A stretch of 49,695 bases of DNA from Deltaproteobacteria bacterium. GTDB lineage: Bacteria; Desulfobacterota; Desulfobulbia; Desulfobulbales; SURF-16. Positions 18,156 to 28,050 of the stretch are shown here, piece by piece. The first letter of the stretch is position 1, and each line of letters starts with the position of its first letter. A model generated the notes under the pieces. It was not told the DNA's origin. It worked only from the letters and a program-made list of their open reading frames with translations, and made no database searches. The DNA lies in assembly GCA_029933005.1 (NCBI GenBank), contig JAOZOY010000014.1:1-49695 (forward strand), written 5' to 3'. Both the position numbers and the translations under genes were made by a program.

Positions 18156-20366
18156 TTAGCTTACCTTGCGCGTCGTGTTGCTGGCAAGCTTAACAATAAT
18201 ATCATTGGCCTGGCCAAGCCGTTCAATGATGGTTGAGAAAAGATGCTTGGCAACATCGGGATGTTTTTCAATAATTTCCATGATTTTATCTCCAGGAAAC
18301 CGCTTGACCGTACAACGACCCTTGGCAACAATGGAGGCTGACCTTTCTTCACCGGAAATGGCGGCCATTTCACCAAAGTAGTCATTGGGCTGATGGATTT
18401 CGGCAATTTTTTTACCGTCGACGATAACCATAACTCCGCCGAGGATCAACTGGAAGAAATCAATATCCGTGTTGCCCTGACGGATGATATAATCTCCGTC
18501 CTCGTATTTTTCCACATCCGGATTGACCAGATAGGCGGGCAGACTTTCCTTGGTAATCACTGTTTTTTTCAGGACCTCTTCAATGGAGATAACTCCTTGT
18601 GAGGCCTTGAGCAGAGCGGCATCCCGCAGGGGGGTCATGCCTTCCTGGATGGCAATTTTTCTGAGTTGGTCTTCCGGCACTTCAGCGCTGATGGCCTTGG
18701 CCACCTCCTCGGTGACCTCCATTAATTCAAACAGACCCACTCTGCCCTTGTGACCGTTTCCCCTGCATTTGGAGCAGCCTTTAGGACCATAAAGCTGCAG
18801 ATCAGGAATCTGCTGTTCGGAAAAACCCATTTCCAGCAGGCTGGACGTGTCAGGCAAATCAATCAGGGTTTTACAATGCGGACAGAGTCGCCTGCCAAGC
18901 CGCTGGGACTGTACCATGGTAATGGCTGAAGACAGCATAAAGGGCGGAATACCGATATCTACCAGACGACCGATGGTGGCCGCGCAATCATTGGTATGCA
19001 GGGTGGAAAGAACAAGATGGCCGGTCATAGCCGCCTTGATCGCAATTTCAGCAGTTTCTATATCGCGAATCTCACCCACCATGATGATGTCGGGATCCTG
19101 ACGCAGAAAGGCTTTCAAAGCGGCGGCAAAGGTCATACCCACTTCTTGATGGACATTAACCTGGTTAATGCCCTTAAAGTTAAATTCAACAGGATCTTCA
19201 GCAGTTAAAATTTTTATGGCATCATCATTTAATGAATTCAATACTGAATACAAGGTTACCGTCTTGCCGCTGCCGGTTGGGCCGGTCACCAGAAGCAACC
19301 CCTGGGGCTTGGCCACACATCTTTTAAGCATTTCAAATGTTTCAGGCTCAAATCCCAGCATGGTCAGATCAACGTTCAGAGAACTCTTGTCAAGAATACG
19401 CAGGACTATACTTTCGCCAAAGAGAGTTGGTAGGGAGGAGACGCGAAAATCCACCACTTTGCTCCGTCCCACCCGCATCTTAATCCTCCCGTCCTGGGGA
19501 ACCCTGCGCTCAGTAATATCAAGGGAGGCAAGAATTTTTAACCGTGAAGTCAGAGCATTTTTAATGGATAACGGCAGATTCATGGATTTATACAACGATC
19601 CATCCATCCTGTAACGAATCTGCAATGTCTTTTCATACGGTTCGACATGAATATCACTGACACCGTCTGTTACCGCCTTCACCAGAATACCGTTGACCAG
19701 CTTGATGATGGGAGCGTCCGAAGCCGCATACTGATCAGGCCCCTCTTCCTCATCCAGGGTCTCGATGGCCATATCATCAGCGGCCTCGGCAGCAAGAGAG
19801 CCAAAATCGTCGATGTTGGTTACTTCTTCTTCCTCTTCCTGCTCCTCGACATCAAGCAGTTCTTTATACTCTTCGTCACTGATTTGATAATATTTTCTAT
19901 AAGCCTCAATAATATCCTTCTGGGTGGCGACACAGACGGATAACCCTTTTTTGACTGCGGTCTGCAAACCTTCCACGGCAGAGGTATCGGTAGGTTCTGC
20001 CATGGCAACCTGCAGGGCTTTGCCTGTCATGCGCAAGGGCAGAGCCATGTACTTTTTTACAACGTCATAGGGAATGGCCTTGAAGACATCCGGACTGGGC
20101 GGTTCCTGGGAGATTTTAACCGCCGGAAAATTATAGGATCGACTGAGGACGTTTAGAATCGTGTCATCGTCAATATATTCGAGCTTAAGCAGAATACTGC
20201 CCAGACTCAGCTTGTTTTTTTTCTGTATGGATTGGGCATGTTCAAGCTGATTACTGGTGATTTGACCTTCCTTGCGAAGGATTTCACCGATTTTTAGCTT
20301 TCCGGCCCCGGACTGATCCTTGACGGATGCTTTTAAATTCGATTTTGCAGCAGCAGGATTTGGCAT
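18156..20366 (-). CDS. PilB/GspE-type ATPase with C-terminal cyclic nucleotide-binding domain
   Basis: A 736-residue protein. Residues about 22-165 form a MshEN-type N domain (KIGEILRKEGQIT), of which some members bind c-di-GMP. The T2SSE ATPase domain spans about 210-600, with Walker A GPTGSGKT (362-369), Walker B DPDIIMVGEIRD (424-435), and a zinc tetracysteine (C495, C498, C531, C534). Residues about 615-730 are a cNMP-binding fold with FGEM...GEERSAS, the expected phosphate-binding cassette. It would drive assembly of a type IV pilus or type II secretion system. Usual family members end near residue 570-600, so the extra sensor domain is unusual. No pilus genes are nearby, and it separates fhs from folD. 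Confidence 0.88.
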   Translation of the reverse strand: MPNPAAAKSNLKASVKDQSGAGKLKIGEILRKEGQITSNQLEHAQSIQKKNKLSLGSILLKLEYIDDDTILNVLSRSYNFPAVKISQEPPSPDVFKAIPYDVVKKYMALPLRMTGKALQVAMAEPTDTSAVEGLQTAVKKGLSVCVATQKDIIEAYRKYYQISDEEYKELLDVEEQEEEEEVTNIDDFGSLAAEAADDMAIETLDEEEGPDQYAASDAPIIKLVNGILVKAVTDGVSDIHVEPYEKTLQIRYRMDGSLYKSMNLPLSIKNALTSRLKILASLDITERRVPQDGRIKMRVGRSKVVDFRVSSLPTLFGESIVLRILDKSSLNVDLTMLGFEPETFEMLKRCVAKPQGLLLVTGPTGSGKTVTLYSVLNSLNDDAIKILTAEDPVEFNFKGINQVNVHQEVGMTFAAALKAFLRQDPDIIMVGEIRDIETAEIAIKAAMTGHLVLSTLHTNDCAATIGRLVDIGIPPFMLSSAITMVQSQRLGRRLCPHCKTLIDLPDTSSLLEMGFSEQQIPDLQLYGPKGCSKCRGNGHKGRVGLFELMEVTEEVAKAISAEVPEDQLRKIAIQEGMTPLRDAALLKASQGVISIEEVLKKTVITKESLPAYLVNPDVEKYEDGDYIIRQGNTDIDFFQLILGGVMVIVDGKKIAEIHQPNDYFGEMAAISGEERSASIVAKGRCTVKRFPGDKIMEIIEKHPDVAKHLFSTIIERLGQANDIIVKLASNTTRKVS

Positions 20367-20563
20367 GAACGTGACTATTTTTTATTTTCAACAGGTTGGG
20401 CAGGGACAGATAACGAGCCTGCAGAATATTCGAAGTATCTGAGGGCAAAGGATAAAAAATATCTAAACCTTTCACCTTTAATCCTTATTTTTTAGTTTAG
20501 TGATATTGTCAGGTAATTTCAAATAAATAGTTATTTTCTTTTTAAATTTTTTTTACAAAAAAA

Positions 20564-20600
20564 ATACCCCTTGAAAATTTATATATTCTCAAGGGGTATA
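20564..20600 (-). terminator. Rho-independent terminator after fhs
   Basis: Reading the minus strand, TACCCCTTGA pairs with TCAAGGGGTA (10 bp, extended by AT pairs with one mismatch) and is followed by ATTTTTTTTG. It lies 81 nt after the fhs stop, so fhs is transcribed apart from the ATPase gene. The rest of the 314-bp gap (20367-20680) is AT-rich with a heptamer array next to fhs. Confidence 0.85.
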
Positions 20601-20658
20601 AACTACAAATAAAAAAAAGAGACGAATTTTTTTTCAGCCAGGAAATTCTCCCTTTCTA

Positions 20659-20679
20659 TTCTGATTACTGACTTCTGAT
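20659..20679 (-). repeat. Heptamer array after the fhs stop
   Basis: Three units, TTCTGAT, TACTGAC and TTCTGAT on the plus strand, end 1 nt from the fhs stop codon. Confidence 0.5.
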
Positions 20680-20680
20680 T

Positions 20681-22444
20681 CTAGAATACGCCTTTAACCT
20701 TGCCGGTTTCGACATCAACGTCAACACGGCGGTAGGCCGGATCAGAAGCGGTACCCGGCATCAGGCTGATGGCACCGGCAACCGGCACAACAAATCCTGC
20801 TCCTTTATAGGTGAGGATATCCTGAATAGGCAGGGTCCAACCCTTAGGCACACCTTTGAGTTTCGGGTCGTGGGAAAGAGAAAGATGGGTTTTAACCATG
20901 CAGGTTCCCATTTCCTTCAGGTCCGGATCAGCCTCCATGCGTTTCAGCTTAACCCGGGCCTCGGGAGTATAGCTGACGCCGTCAGCTCCGTAAACCTCTT
21001 TGGCAATAAGTTCGATGCGCTGGGAAAGAGGGGTATCGAGTTCATAAAGAAACTTGAAATCATTGGGCTCTTCACAGGCATCCGTGACTGCGTCGGCAAA
21101 TTCAAGGGCACCGTCACCACCATGCTCCCAGTGGCGTGACAGGGCCACCCGGGCTCCGGCAGCCTCACCAATACGGCGGATGGCGTCAATTTCAGCATCA
21201 GTATCAGTGTAAAATGCATTAATGCAGACAACTGGATTAATACCGGCTTTTTTAACCGTTTCGATGTGATGAATCAGATTCTTGCAGCCTTCCTCAACCC
21301 AGCCGACATTTTCTGAATTATACTCTTCAGGCATGGGCTTACCCGGGATCGGAATCGGGGCGCCGCCATGGCATTTCAGGGCGCGGATTGTGGCAACAAT
21401 CACGGCGCAGTTGGGTTTGAGACCGCTATAGCGACATTTCAAGTTCCAAAATTTCTCAAAGCCGATGTCAGCGCCAAAGCCGCTCTCCGTGACGTTGTAA
21501 TCAGCCAGTTTCAGAGCTACCCGGTCAGCAATAACCGATGACTGGCCAATGGCGATATTGGCAAATGGTCCGGCATGTACCATAACAGGCTGGCCTTCCA
21601 GGGTCTGCAGCATGTTGGGATTCAGGGCCTCAACCATCCAGGCGGTCATGGCTCCGTCAACTTCCAGATCAGCGGTGGTGATGGGTTTGTCCTGCTTATT
21701 ATAAGCGACAACGATTTTGCCGATACGTTCGCGCATGTCTTTCAAGTCGGAGGCGACCGCAAGAATAGCCATAATTTCAGAACTGACCGCAATGGCGAAC
21801 TTGGACTGCATGGTAAACCCGTCCATTTTGCCGCCAAGACCGATGGTGATATTCCGCAGAGACTGGGCACAGAAATCCATGATCCAGCCGAACTCAACCT
21901 TTTTGGGATGAATATCGAGCCGTTTTAGATTCCGCAGGGCCAGTTGTTCATCGGTATAATTTGCCTCATGCTGCATACGGGCGGTAAGAGCCACCATGCC
22001 GAGGTTATGGGCATTCATGATGGCGTTAATGTCACCGGTGAGGCCCAGGGAAAACGGGGTCAGCGGAATACACTGGGCCAGACCGCCGCCAGCGGCACTG
22101 CCTTTGATATTCATGGTAGGGCCGCCGGAAGGCTGACGAATGGCACCGATAACACTCTTGTTACGCTTGCCGAGTCCTTGAACCAGCCCCATGGCGCATG
22201 TGCTTTTCCCTTCGCCAAGAGGAGTGGGTGAAATGGCCGTTACATCGACATATTTCCCATCCGGCTTGTCTTTAAGGCGCTCCATGATTTTCCGGTAATC
22301 AAGTTTTGCCACATAATGGCCATAGGGAAGGAGCTCTTCCTTTTCCAGGCCCAGGGCATCGCCCAATTCGTAAACTGTTTTCATCCGGGTTTCCGCATCA
22401 GCCGCGATTTCCCAATCAGCATGTTTGGTTGGATCAAGAGCCAT
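20681..22444 (-). CDS. fhs: Formate-tetrahydrofolate ligase
   Basis: The 587-residue product has the family P-loop TPLGEGKST and the conserved [19 protein letters not shown]. It makes 10-formyl-THF from formate, ATP and THF, linking the formate dehydrogenase to FolD. An AGGAGGTAGTA ribosome site precedes the ATG, consistent with high expression. It has its own terminator downstream and a 268-bp upstream gap, so it is probably a single-gene unit. It may run in reverse during acetate oxidation. Confidence 0.97.
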   Translation of the reverse strand: MALDPTKHADWEIAADAETRMKTVYELGDALGLEKEELLPYGHYVAKLDYRKIMERLKDKPDGKYVDVTAISPTPLGEGKSTCAMGLVQGLGKRNKSVIGAIRQPSGGPTMNIKGSAAGGGLAQCIPLTPFSLGLTGDINAIMNAHNLGMVALTARMQHEANYTDEQLALRNLKRLDIHPKKVEFGWIMDFCAQSLRNITIGLGGKMDGFTMQSKFAIAVSSEIMAILAVASDLKDMRERIGKIVVAYNKQDKPITTADLEVDGAMTAWMVEALNPNMLQTLEGQPVMVHAGPFANIAIGQSSVIADRVALKLADYNVTESGFGADIGFEKFWNLKCRYSGLKPNCAVIVATIRALKCHGGAPIPIPGKPMPEEYNSENVGWVEEGCKNLIHHIETVKKAGINPVVCINAFYTDTDAEIDAIRRIGEAAGARVALSRHWEHGGDGALEFADAVTDACEEPNDFKFLYELDTPLSQRIELIAKEVYGADGVSYTPEARVKLKRMEADPDLKEMGTCMVKTHLSLSHDPKLKGVPKGWTLPIQDILTYKGAGFVVPVAGAISLMPGTASDPAYRRVDVDVETGKVKGVF

Positions 22445-22712
22445 TACTACCTCCTTATATTATTATTATAAAATAAAAATTATCCAGAAATCAGGATACA
22501 TAACCAATTACAAATATAAAAAAAGAACTATCTAATCGATAATTAAACTGAAAACAATCCGCAAAAATACTTAGTTGAACATGTCTGGCAAATTATTATG
22601 ACTTACGACAGGCGAACGTATGGGATTATGCACAAAACAGCGTAAGCTGCGATCTATTTAGTTGTCAGTAATTTCAAATGATTAAAGAGAATCTTTCCAA
22701 AGATAACAATGA
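22445..22712. other. Intergenic region between thyX and fhs
   Basis: 268 bp, AT-rich, with no coding frame, terminator or clear promoter that I can recognise. Confidence 0.4.
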
Positions 22713-23663
22713 TCAATCTTCAGCAAAAATATGGGAAAGAACAGCGGGAAATAATTTTTTAAATTCGGCAAGCAAAGGAATCATCACTTCACGCATGGAA
22801 GGATCAGCGCCTTTTGAGGTCCGCAATTTGAACATATGGACCCACTGCAGCAAATTGGCGTACACCATCAGTTCAGTTTTACAGGAGTTGGGCAGAACAG
22901 TCCGGGCAGCCTGGGGTGTTGAGGTCTCAAGCAGTTTTAGATAAATCCTTTCACTTTCGGCCATGGCCTCTTCCCAGAGACGGTATTCTTCACTGTCTTC
23001 TTTATAAAAAAGAGGTTTGATAAAGGTAAGCTGGTTGCCGAACTTATTTTCACTGTAGCGGCAATAGCGTTGACTTTCCTGGAGAAAGCCACAGGGCCGG
23101 TGGCGTACCATTTCATGGGTCACGGCTCGGTTGACGGTAAACGAGACCGCAACAAAACGATGTTTCGCCAGAAGATAGGCAGGCAGTTGTTCAATCTCAT
23201 CCAAGGGTATTTTTTCCACAGCCATCCCGCCTTGGCGGACAATGCCTTTTTCAGGAACAATATCCTCGAAAAAAAGAGGATGACGGGTATGCAGATAACC
23301 GGTTATCCCCTTCACGATTTTCAGATTTGGGTAGGCCTGGTACAGCTCCCGGAAGGCCCGGACCGAGCCGCTGATCAACATATATTTCTCAACTCTGTCT
23401 ATATGAAGATACTTTGGAAGTGCTCCACAAAATTTTGTTACATCAGCTTCACTACCAGGAGATACTTTTAGCGTTAAAATAGCCATTTCAGCAACAGAGT
23501 TGTGGCCATGCTTTAATATTCTTCGAATAAACGGCGGGGCTGAATCCTCTGTTATCTTATCCTCACTTTTATAACAGAGACGCCCACAACGTTCAATACG
23601 AACAGCAAGACTCTCCTGATCTAGATCATGCCGAATTTTAAATAACGGGGGAATAACAAGCAT
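22713..23663 (-). CDS. thyX: Flavin-dependent thymidylate synthase
   Basis: A 316-residue protein with the ThyX signature spacing RHR-x7-S in RHRPCGFLQESQRYCRY, and GHNSVAEMA / FVAVSFTVNRAVTHEM motifs. It makes dTMP from dUMP using methylene-THF and reduced FAD, releasing THF rather than dihydrofolate. That suits a cell in which reduced folates carry the main carbon flux. It is somewhat longer than the usual 220-250 residues. It follows nifS by 92 bp on the same strand and could be co-transcribed with it. Confidence 0.9.
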   Translation of the reverse strand: MLVIPPLFKIRHDLDQESLAVRIERCGRLCYKSEDKITEDSAPPFIRRILKHGHNSVAEMAILTLKVSPGSEADVTKFCGALPKYLHIDRVEKYMLISGSVRAFRELYQAYPNLKIVKGITGYLHTRHPLFFEDIVPEKGIVRQGGMAVEKIPLDEIEQLPAYLLAKHRFVAVSFTVNRAVTHEMVRHRPCGFLQESQRYCRYSENKFGNQLTFIKPLFYKEDSEEYRLWEEAMAESERIYLKLLETSTPQAARTVLPNSCKTELMVYANLLQWVHMFKLRTSKGADPSMREVMIPLLAEFKKLFPAVLSHIFAED

Positions 23664-23755
23664 GACGTTTCCTCAGCCTCCCTTGGTGGGATAAAAAATT
23701 AAAAGTTAAAAGTTTTAAATTATGAATTTTGATATTTTCTCATCAGATCACTTCC

Positions 23756-24967
23756 TCAGCACTTACAGCCGGATCCACCAACGCGACCCTTATGGCTTGT
23801 TTTCCAGAAAGGTGACATTTCCCGCAGCTCGGCAATGATCGGCGGTAGTTTCTCTAAAATAAAATCAACTTCATCTTCTCGATTATAGACGCTCAGGCTG
23901 AAGCGAATGGAGCCGTGAGCGGCAGTGAAAGGAACTCCCATGGCCCGCAGGACATGGGAAGGTTCAAGGGAACCGGAGGTACAGGCCGATCCGGATGAGG
24001 CGCAGATATTAAACCGGTCAAGATGAAGCAGAATGGCTTCCCCCTCGACAAACTCAAAACTGACATTTGTCGTATTGGGCAGCCGCTCGGTTTTGTGTCC
24101 GTTTAAAATCGCATTGGGAATTTTTTCAAGCAGGCCGTTCTCCAGTTTATCACGCAATGCCCGGACCGTGGTATTTTCTGTATCGATATGTTTTGCCGCA
24201 AGCTCACAGGCTTTGCCAAGACCAATAGCCGATGTCACGTTTTCCGTTCCGCCCCGCCGGCCATGTTCCTGGTGACCGCCGATCAAAAAAGGATAAAAAG
24301 GTGTTCTCTTGCGAACATAGAGTACGCCGATTCCTTTTGCGGCATGGAGCTTATGGCCGGATAACGAAAGAAAATCCACCTCCACATCAGAAAGGTCAAT
24401 GGGAATTTTTCCCACGGCCTGGACCGCGTCGGTATGAAAAAGAATTCCACGGCTCCTGGCGATCTGCGCCATTTCCTTAATCGGGAAAATCACACCTGTT
24501 TCATTATTGGCCCACATGACGCTGATAATGGCTGTTTCATCAGTCAGGCTCGTCTCGTAACGCTTCAGGTCAAGTGTGCCGTCTTGCTCTACAGGAAGCT
24601 GGGTGACACGGTGTTTATGACCAGTCAGGGTATCGAGATTTTCGCATAAATTTTTAACTGCCGGATGTTCCACACGGGTGGTGACGATATGACGTTTTCC
24701 CGGATTAGCCTGGAGGCCGGAAAGAATGGCTGTTGAGTCACTTTCAGTGCCGCAGCTGGTAAAAATCAGTTCATCGGGAACGGCATTAAGCAACCGAGCG
24801 ATTTTCTCCCTGGCCTCGACAACCTTTCTGCCGACTTGCCCCCCAAAAGTGTGCATGCTGGAGGGATTGCCGTATAAATCAGAAAAATAGGGCAGCATGG
24901 TTTCCAGCACTTCGGGCGCTACCATGGTGGTAGCATTATTATCCATATAGATGATTTTGTCATTCAT
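23756..24967 (-). CDS. nifS: Cysteine desulfurase, NifS type
   Basis: With the ATG at 24967 (MNDKIIYMDNNATT) the protein has 403 residues, normal for NifS. The PLP lysine is in SGHKLHAAKG and the catalytic cysteine in SSGSACTSGSLEPSH. It ends in GSGCKC. It supplies persulfide sulfur to NifU for Fe-S clusters, needed in bulk by the neighbouring Fdh/Hdr/CODH/ACS enzymes. The ORF track's 25-residue extension is translation of an intergenic heptamer repeat and should be dropped. nifU ends 52 bp upstream. Confidence 0.94.
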   Translation of the reverse strand: MNDKIIYMDNNATTMVAPEVLETMLPYFSDLYGNPSSMHTFGGQVGRKVVEAREKIARLLNAVPDELIFTSCGTESDSTAILSGLQANPGKRHIVTTRVEHPAVKNLCENLDTLTGHKHRVTQLPVEQDGTLDLKRYETSLTDETAIISVMWANNETGVIFPIKEMAQIARSRGILFHTDAVQAVGKIPIDLSDVEVDFLSLSGHKLHAAKGIGVLYVRKRTPFYPFLIGGHQEHGRRGGTENVTSAIGLGKACELAAKHIDTENTTVRALRDKLENGLLEKIPNAILNGHKTERLPNTTNVSFEFVEGEAILLHLDRFNICASSGSACTSGSLEPSHVLRAMGVPFTAAHGSIRFSLSVYNREDEVDFILEKLPPIIAELREMSPFWKTSHKGRVGGSGCKC

Positions 24968-24996
24968 GGGCGATTTATTCTCTCTTTTTTTATGTC

Positions 24997-25019
24997 TCCC
25001 GACTTCTGTCTCCTGACTT
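24997..25019 (-). repeat. Heptamer array after the nifU stop
   Basis: TCCCGAC, TTCTGTC, TCCTGAC and a partial unit on the plus strand directly abut the nifU stop (25020-25022) and fill the gap before nifS. Confidence 0.65.
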
Positions 25020-25859
25020 CTATTCTTTATACTCTTCAACAATCAGAGTCTCCAGCACCTGTTCACGAAGCTTTTTCTCGACATATTCTTTCAAGGTGAT
25101 CTGTGACTTGGCACAGCTTACACAAGCGCCGCGCAGGGAGACCATGACAAAATCACCGTCCACATCCACCAGTTCAATATCGCCGCCATCTTTTTTCAAG
25201 GTTGGGCGAATTTCTCTTTTCAGAACTTCTTCGATTTTTTTGATCTTCTGGATGTTGGTCATCCGTTTAGGTCCACCCATTGGAATGCTTTGAAGTTTCG
25301 CTTCATGCCGAACTTCAGCAAGCAACTCCTCGATCCGCTCTTCACACTTGCCGCACCCTCCGCCGGCTTTGGTGAAATTTGTCACATCCTCCACCGTATG
25401 CAGATCACTTTCTTCGATGGCTCGCCGAATTTCAATGTCAGTCACACCAAAACACTCACAGACCACCTCTCCCTCGGCCATGGGCAGTTCGATACCTCGG
25501 TAGTTGGCAATGGCTGCTTCCAGGGCTTCTCGTCCCATCACCGAGCAATGCATTTTTTCTTTGGGCAGCCCTCCGAGATAGTTTGCAAGATCTTCGTTGG
25601 TTATCTTTTCAGCTTCCTCCAAAGTCAAGCCCTTGATCATTTCAGTCAATGCCGAGGAAGAAGCAATGGCGCTGGCGCAACCGAAGGTTTTGAACTGAGC
25701 GTCCTTGATGCGGCCGTCTTCACCGAGTTTAAAAGTCAACTTCAACGCATCGCCGCAGGCCAGGGAACCCACATCCCCTATCCCATCCGGATTCTCGATC
25801 TCACCGACATTGTGAGGATGAAGAAAATGCTGTTTAACCTTGTCCGTATACTCCCACAT
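25020..25859 (-). CDS. nifU: Fe-S cluster scaffold, three-domain NifU
   Basis: With ATG 25859 (MWEYTDKV) the protein has 279 residues and the three NifU parts in order. The N-terminal IscU-like scaffold has ACGDALK, FGCASAIASSSA and HCSVMG cysteines. A central Bfd-like [2Fe-2S] region has CECF and GGCGKC. The C-terminal Nfu domain has GACVSCAKSQ. AGGAG is 11 nt upstream; the ORF track's TTG start is less likely. No nitrogenase genes are in the window, so it probably serves general cluster assembly, as in several other anaerobes. Confidence 0.94.
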   Translation of the reverse strand: MWEYTDKVKQHFLHPHNVGEIENPDGIGDVGSLACGDALKLTFKLGEDGRIKDAQFKTFGCASAIASSSALTEMIKGLTLEEAEKITNEDLANYLGGLPKEKMHCSVMGREALEAAIANYRGIELPMAEGEVVCECFGVTDIEIRRAIEESDLHTVEDVTNFTKAGGGCGKCEERIEELLAEVRHEAKLQSIPMGGPKRMTNIQKIKKIEEVLKREIRPTLKKDGGDIELVDVDGDFVMVSLRGACVSCAKSQITLKEYVEKKLREQVLETLIVEEYKE

Positions 25860-25938
25860 GATATTATCAACTCCTGCCAAAAAAAGTGTCAGTCAGAAAA
25901 ATCAGCCAGATACAATCAAGCTCACAGTACTGGCTTAG

Positions 25939-25996
25939 GGTTCACTCAAAAATAAATTCACAGAATTGAGGTGTACATTTATTTTTTGAGTGAACC
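25939..25996. repeat. Inverted repeat between uvrC and nifU
   Basis: GGTTCACTCAAAAATAAAT (from 25939) and ATTTATTTTTTGAGTGAACC (25977-25996) are complementary except for one extra A/T, with a loop of about 19 nt. It is long for a terminator and lacks a T-run outside the stem. The rest of the 281-bp gap shows no gene. Confidence 0.6.
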
Positions 25997-26140
25997 TCTA
26001 GAGAAAAAATCTCTTTTCCCTTATGCCATTACCCTTACACCTCCAAACCAATTCAGCTGATTCGGAAATTAATCAAAATTTTGAATAAATCTCTTATCAG
26101 AAACAAGATACCATAATTTTTTGATGCCTAAAAAGCAACA

Positions 26141-27958
26141 TTAATCATCAAAATAGGCCCTGATCTGCCTGGCCAGCTCAGGGCCGATCCCTTTTACATC
26201 TGCAAGTTCGGTAAGTGAGGCTTCTTTTATCCGTTTCAGGCTGCCCAGTTTTGCAAGCAGAATTTCTTTACGGCCCCGGCCAATACCTGGAATTTGATCC
26301 AACTCCGAATGTAACGTCTCCCTGCGTCGCCATTTTCGATGAAAAGTGATGCCATAGTGGTGGGACTCATCCCTCACCCGCATCAGAAAAAGAAGCAGGG
26401 GACTGTGGCCGGGCAGCAAAATGGGATTTTTCCGTCCTGGCCGGTAAAGTTTTTCCCCTTCGCTCTTTTTTTCCTTGGCAATGCCAACCAGATCAATCCT
26501 GGTCGACAGATCAAGGGAGGCCAGGACATTGACCGCCACGTTCAACTGACCCTTACCGCCATCCACCATGAGAAGATCAGGAAGATTGTTTTCCTCTTTT
26601 TTCCGCTTCAGATGCCGCTTCAGAACTTCGGCCATCATTCCGTAATCATCGGGCCCGTCCAGGGTTTTAATTTTGTAATGTCGATATTTTTTGCTGTCTT
26701 TTTCACCATTGAAAAAAGAAACCAGGGCGCCTACCGCCTTTTCACCGCCGATATTGGAAATATCAAGACATTCAATCCTGTCAGGACTTTTAGACAATCG
26801 AAGGGTGCTTTGCAGAATAGCTGAAAAATTCTGCCAGGACTCAAATTTCTTTTGCCGGTCGGCAAGAATCTGTTCGCCGTTTTTTTGTGCCATATTGATA
26901 AGTTTTTTCAAATTCCCGCGTTGAGGTACATGAAGCACGACTTTTCCTTTTTTCAGATCAGAAAATCGTTCCGTCAGCAGCTCTCTGTCATCAGGAGTAA
27001 AGGGAAGCAGGATTTCCCGTGGCACAGCATGATCATCAAAATAATATTGACTCAAAATATGGGCAAGAATTCGCCCATCATCACCAATGGGCTCATTGAC
27101 AAGAAATCCATGCTGTCCGCTCACCATCCCTTTACGGACATGGATTACGGCAACTGCGATGGAATTTTCTTTATGGACAAAACCAAAAATGTCCTGATTC
27201 CGGCGATGATCCGCGACCACGATCTGTTTTTCCAGGGTTTTTTCAAGGGCCTGAATCTGATCCCGGAACCCGGCTGCCTCCTCAAAATAAAGATTTTCCG
27301 CCGCCGCTTTCATTTGTTTCCGCAAATTTTGAAGTACTTTTTTCTTGCTCCCCTCAAGAACCATGATGATATTGTCAATCATGCCCTGGTATTTTTCTCG
27401 GTCCGGGTTTTCGCAACAGGGAGCAAGGCACTGGCCGATCTGGCGGTTCAGGCAGGGACGATTTCTTTTTTTTACATCTTTCCCCTTGCAGCGGCGCAGG
27501 GGAAAGAGTGAGTGGAGCAGTCTCAGGGTCTTCCACATGGCGGAAATCGACGAATAGGGGCCAAAGTAACGGGCTCCGTCCCTGATCCGCCGCCGGGCCA
27601 TCAGCAACCGGGGCCAGGCATCCCTGATCGTGACTTTGATCAGGGGATAATTTTTATCATCCCGAAGAATGACATTATATTTGGGCCGATATTTTTTGAT
27701 CAGCGAGGCCTCAAGAATGAGGGCTTCTTTTTCGGTATGGGTGAGAATTGACTCTATTAACACGACATGGGTGAGAAGTGCCATGGTCTTGCTCTGTTTT
27801 GCCGGAGCAGCTGCGTAAGAGGCCAGACGTTTCCTTAAGTCCCGGGCCTTTCCCACATAAAGAATCTTTCCATGGCTGTCCTTCATCTGGTACACACCTG
27901 GATGATGGGACACGGTTTGCAGAAATTCTTTTGTGAGAACAGAATGCTTTTTAGTCAT
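26141..27958 (-). CDS. uvrC: Excinuclease ABC subunit C
   Basis: Starting at ATG 27958 (MTKKHSVLTKEF) gives 605 residues, the usual UvrC length. The GIY-YIG nuclease domain opens with HPGVYQMKDSHGKILYVGKARDLRKR. A Cys-containing CLAPC segment, a UVR motif, the RNase H-like C nuclease (CLDISNIGG, MVDGGKGQL) and the C-terminal helix-hairpin-helix (IPGIGRGRK, VKGIGPELA) follow. It makes both incisions in nucleotide excision repair. The longer ORF-track start would overlap the divergent gene at 28051 and adds no conserved sequence. Confidence 0.95.
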   Translation of the reverse strand: MTKKHSVLTKEFLQTVSHHPGVYQMKDSHGKILYVGKARDLRKRLASYAAAPAKQSKTMALLTHVVLIESILTHTEKEALILEASLIKKYRPKYNVILRDDKNYPLIKVTIRDAWPRLLMARRRIRDGARYFGPYSSISAMWKTLRLLHSLFPLRRCKGKDVKKRNRPCLNRQIGQCLAPCCENPDREKYQGMIDNIIMVLEGSKKKVLQNLRKQMKAAAENLYFEEAAGFRDQIQALEKTLEKQIVVADHRRNQDIFGFVHKENSIAVAVIHVRKGMVSGQHGFLVNEPIGDDGRILAHILSQYYFDDHAVPREILLPFTPDDRELLTERFSDLKKGKVVLHVPQRGNLKKLINMAQKNGEQILADRQKKFESWQNFSAILQSTLRLSKSPDRIECLDISNIGGEKAVGALVSFFNGEKDSKKYRHYKIKTLDGPDDYGMMAEVLKRHLKRKKEENNLPDLLMVDGGKGQLNVAVNVLASLDLSTRIDLVGIAKEKKSEGEKLYRPGRKNPILLPGHSPLLLFLMRVRDESHHYGITFHRKWRRRETLHSELDQIPGIGRGRKEILLAKLGSLKRIKEASLTELADVKGIGPELARQIRAYFDD

Positions 27959-28050
27959 TTCGTCTTGTAATTCCTTGCGTCTCCGGTCTGCAATGTTAAA
28001 ATGAAAATTATTTATTATTTTGTTTACATATTCTGCAAGGAGAAACCGAG

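Noticed and set aside
24968-25042. N-terminal extension of NifS in the ORF track
   Set aside because: The 25 residues are translation of the heptamer repeat and overlap the end of nifU; the family start is MNDKIIYMDNNATT.
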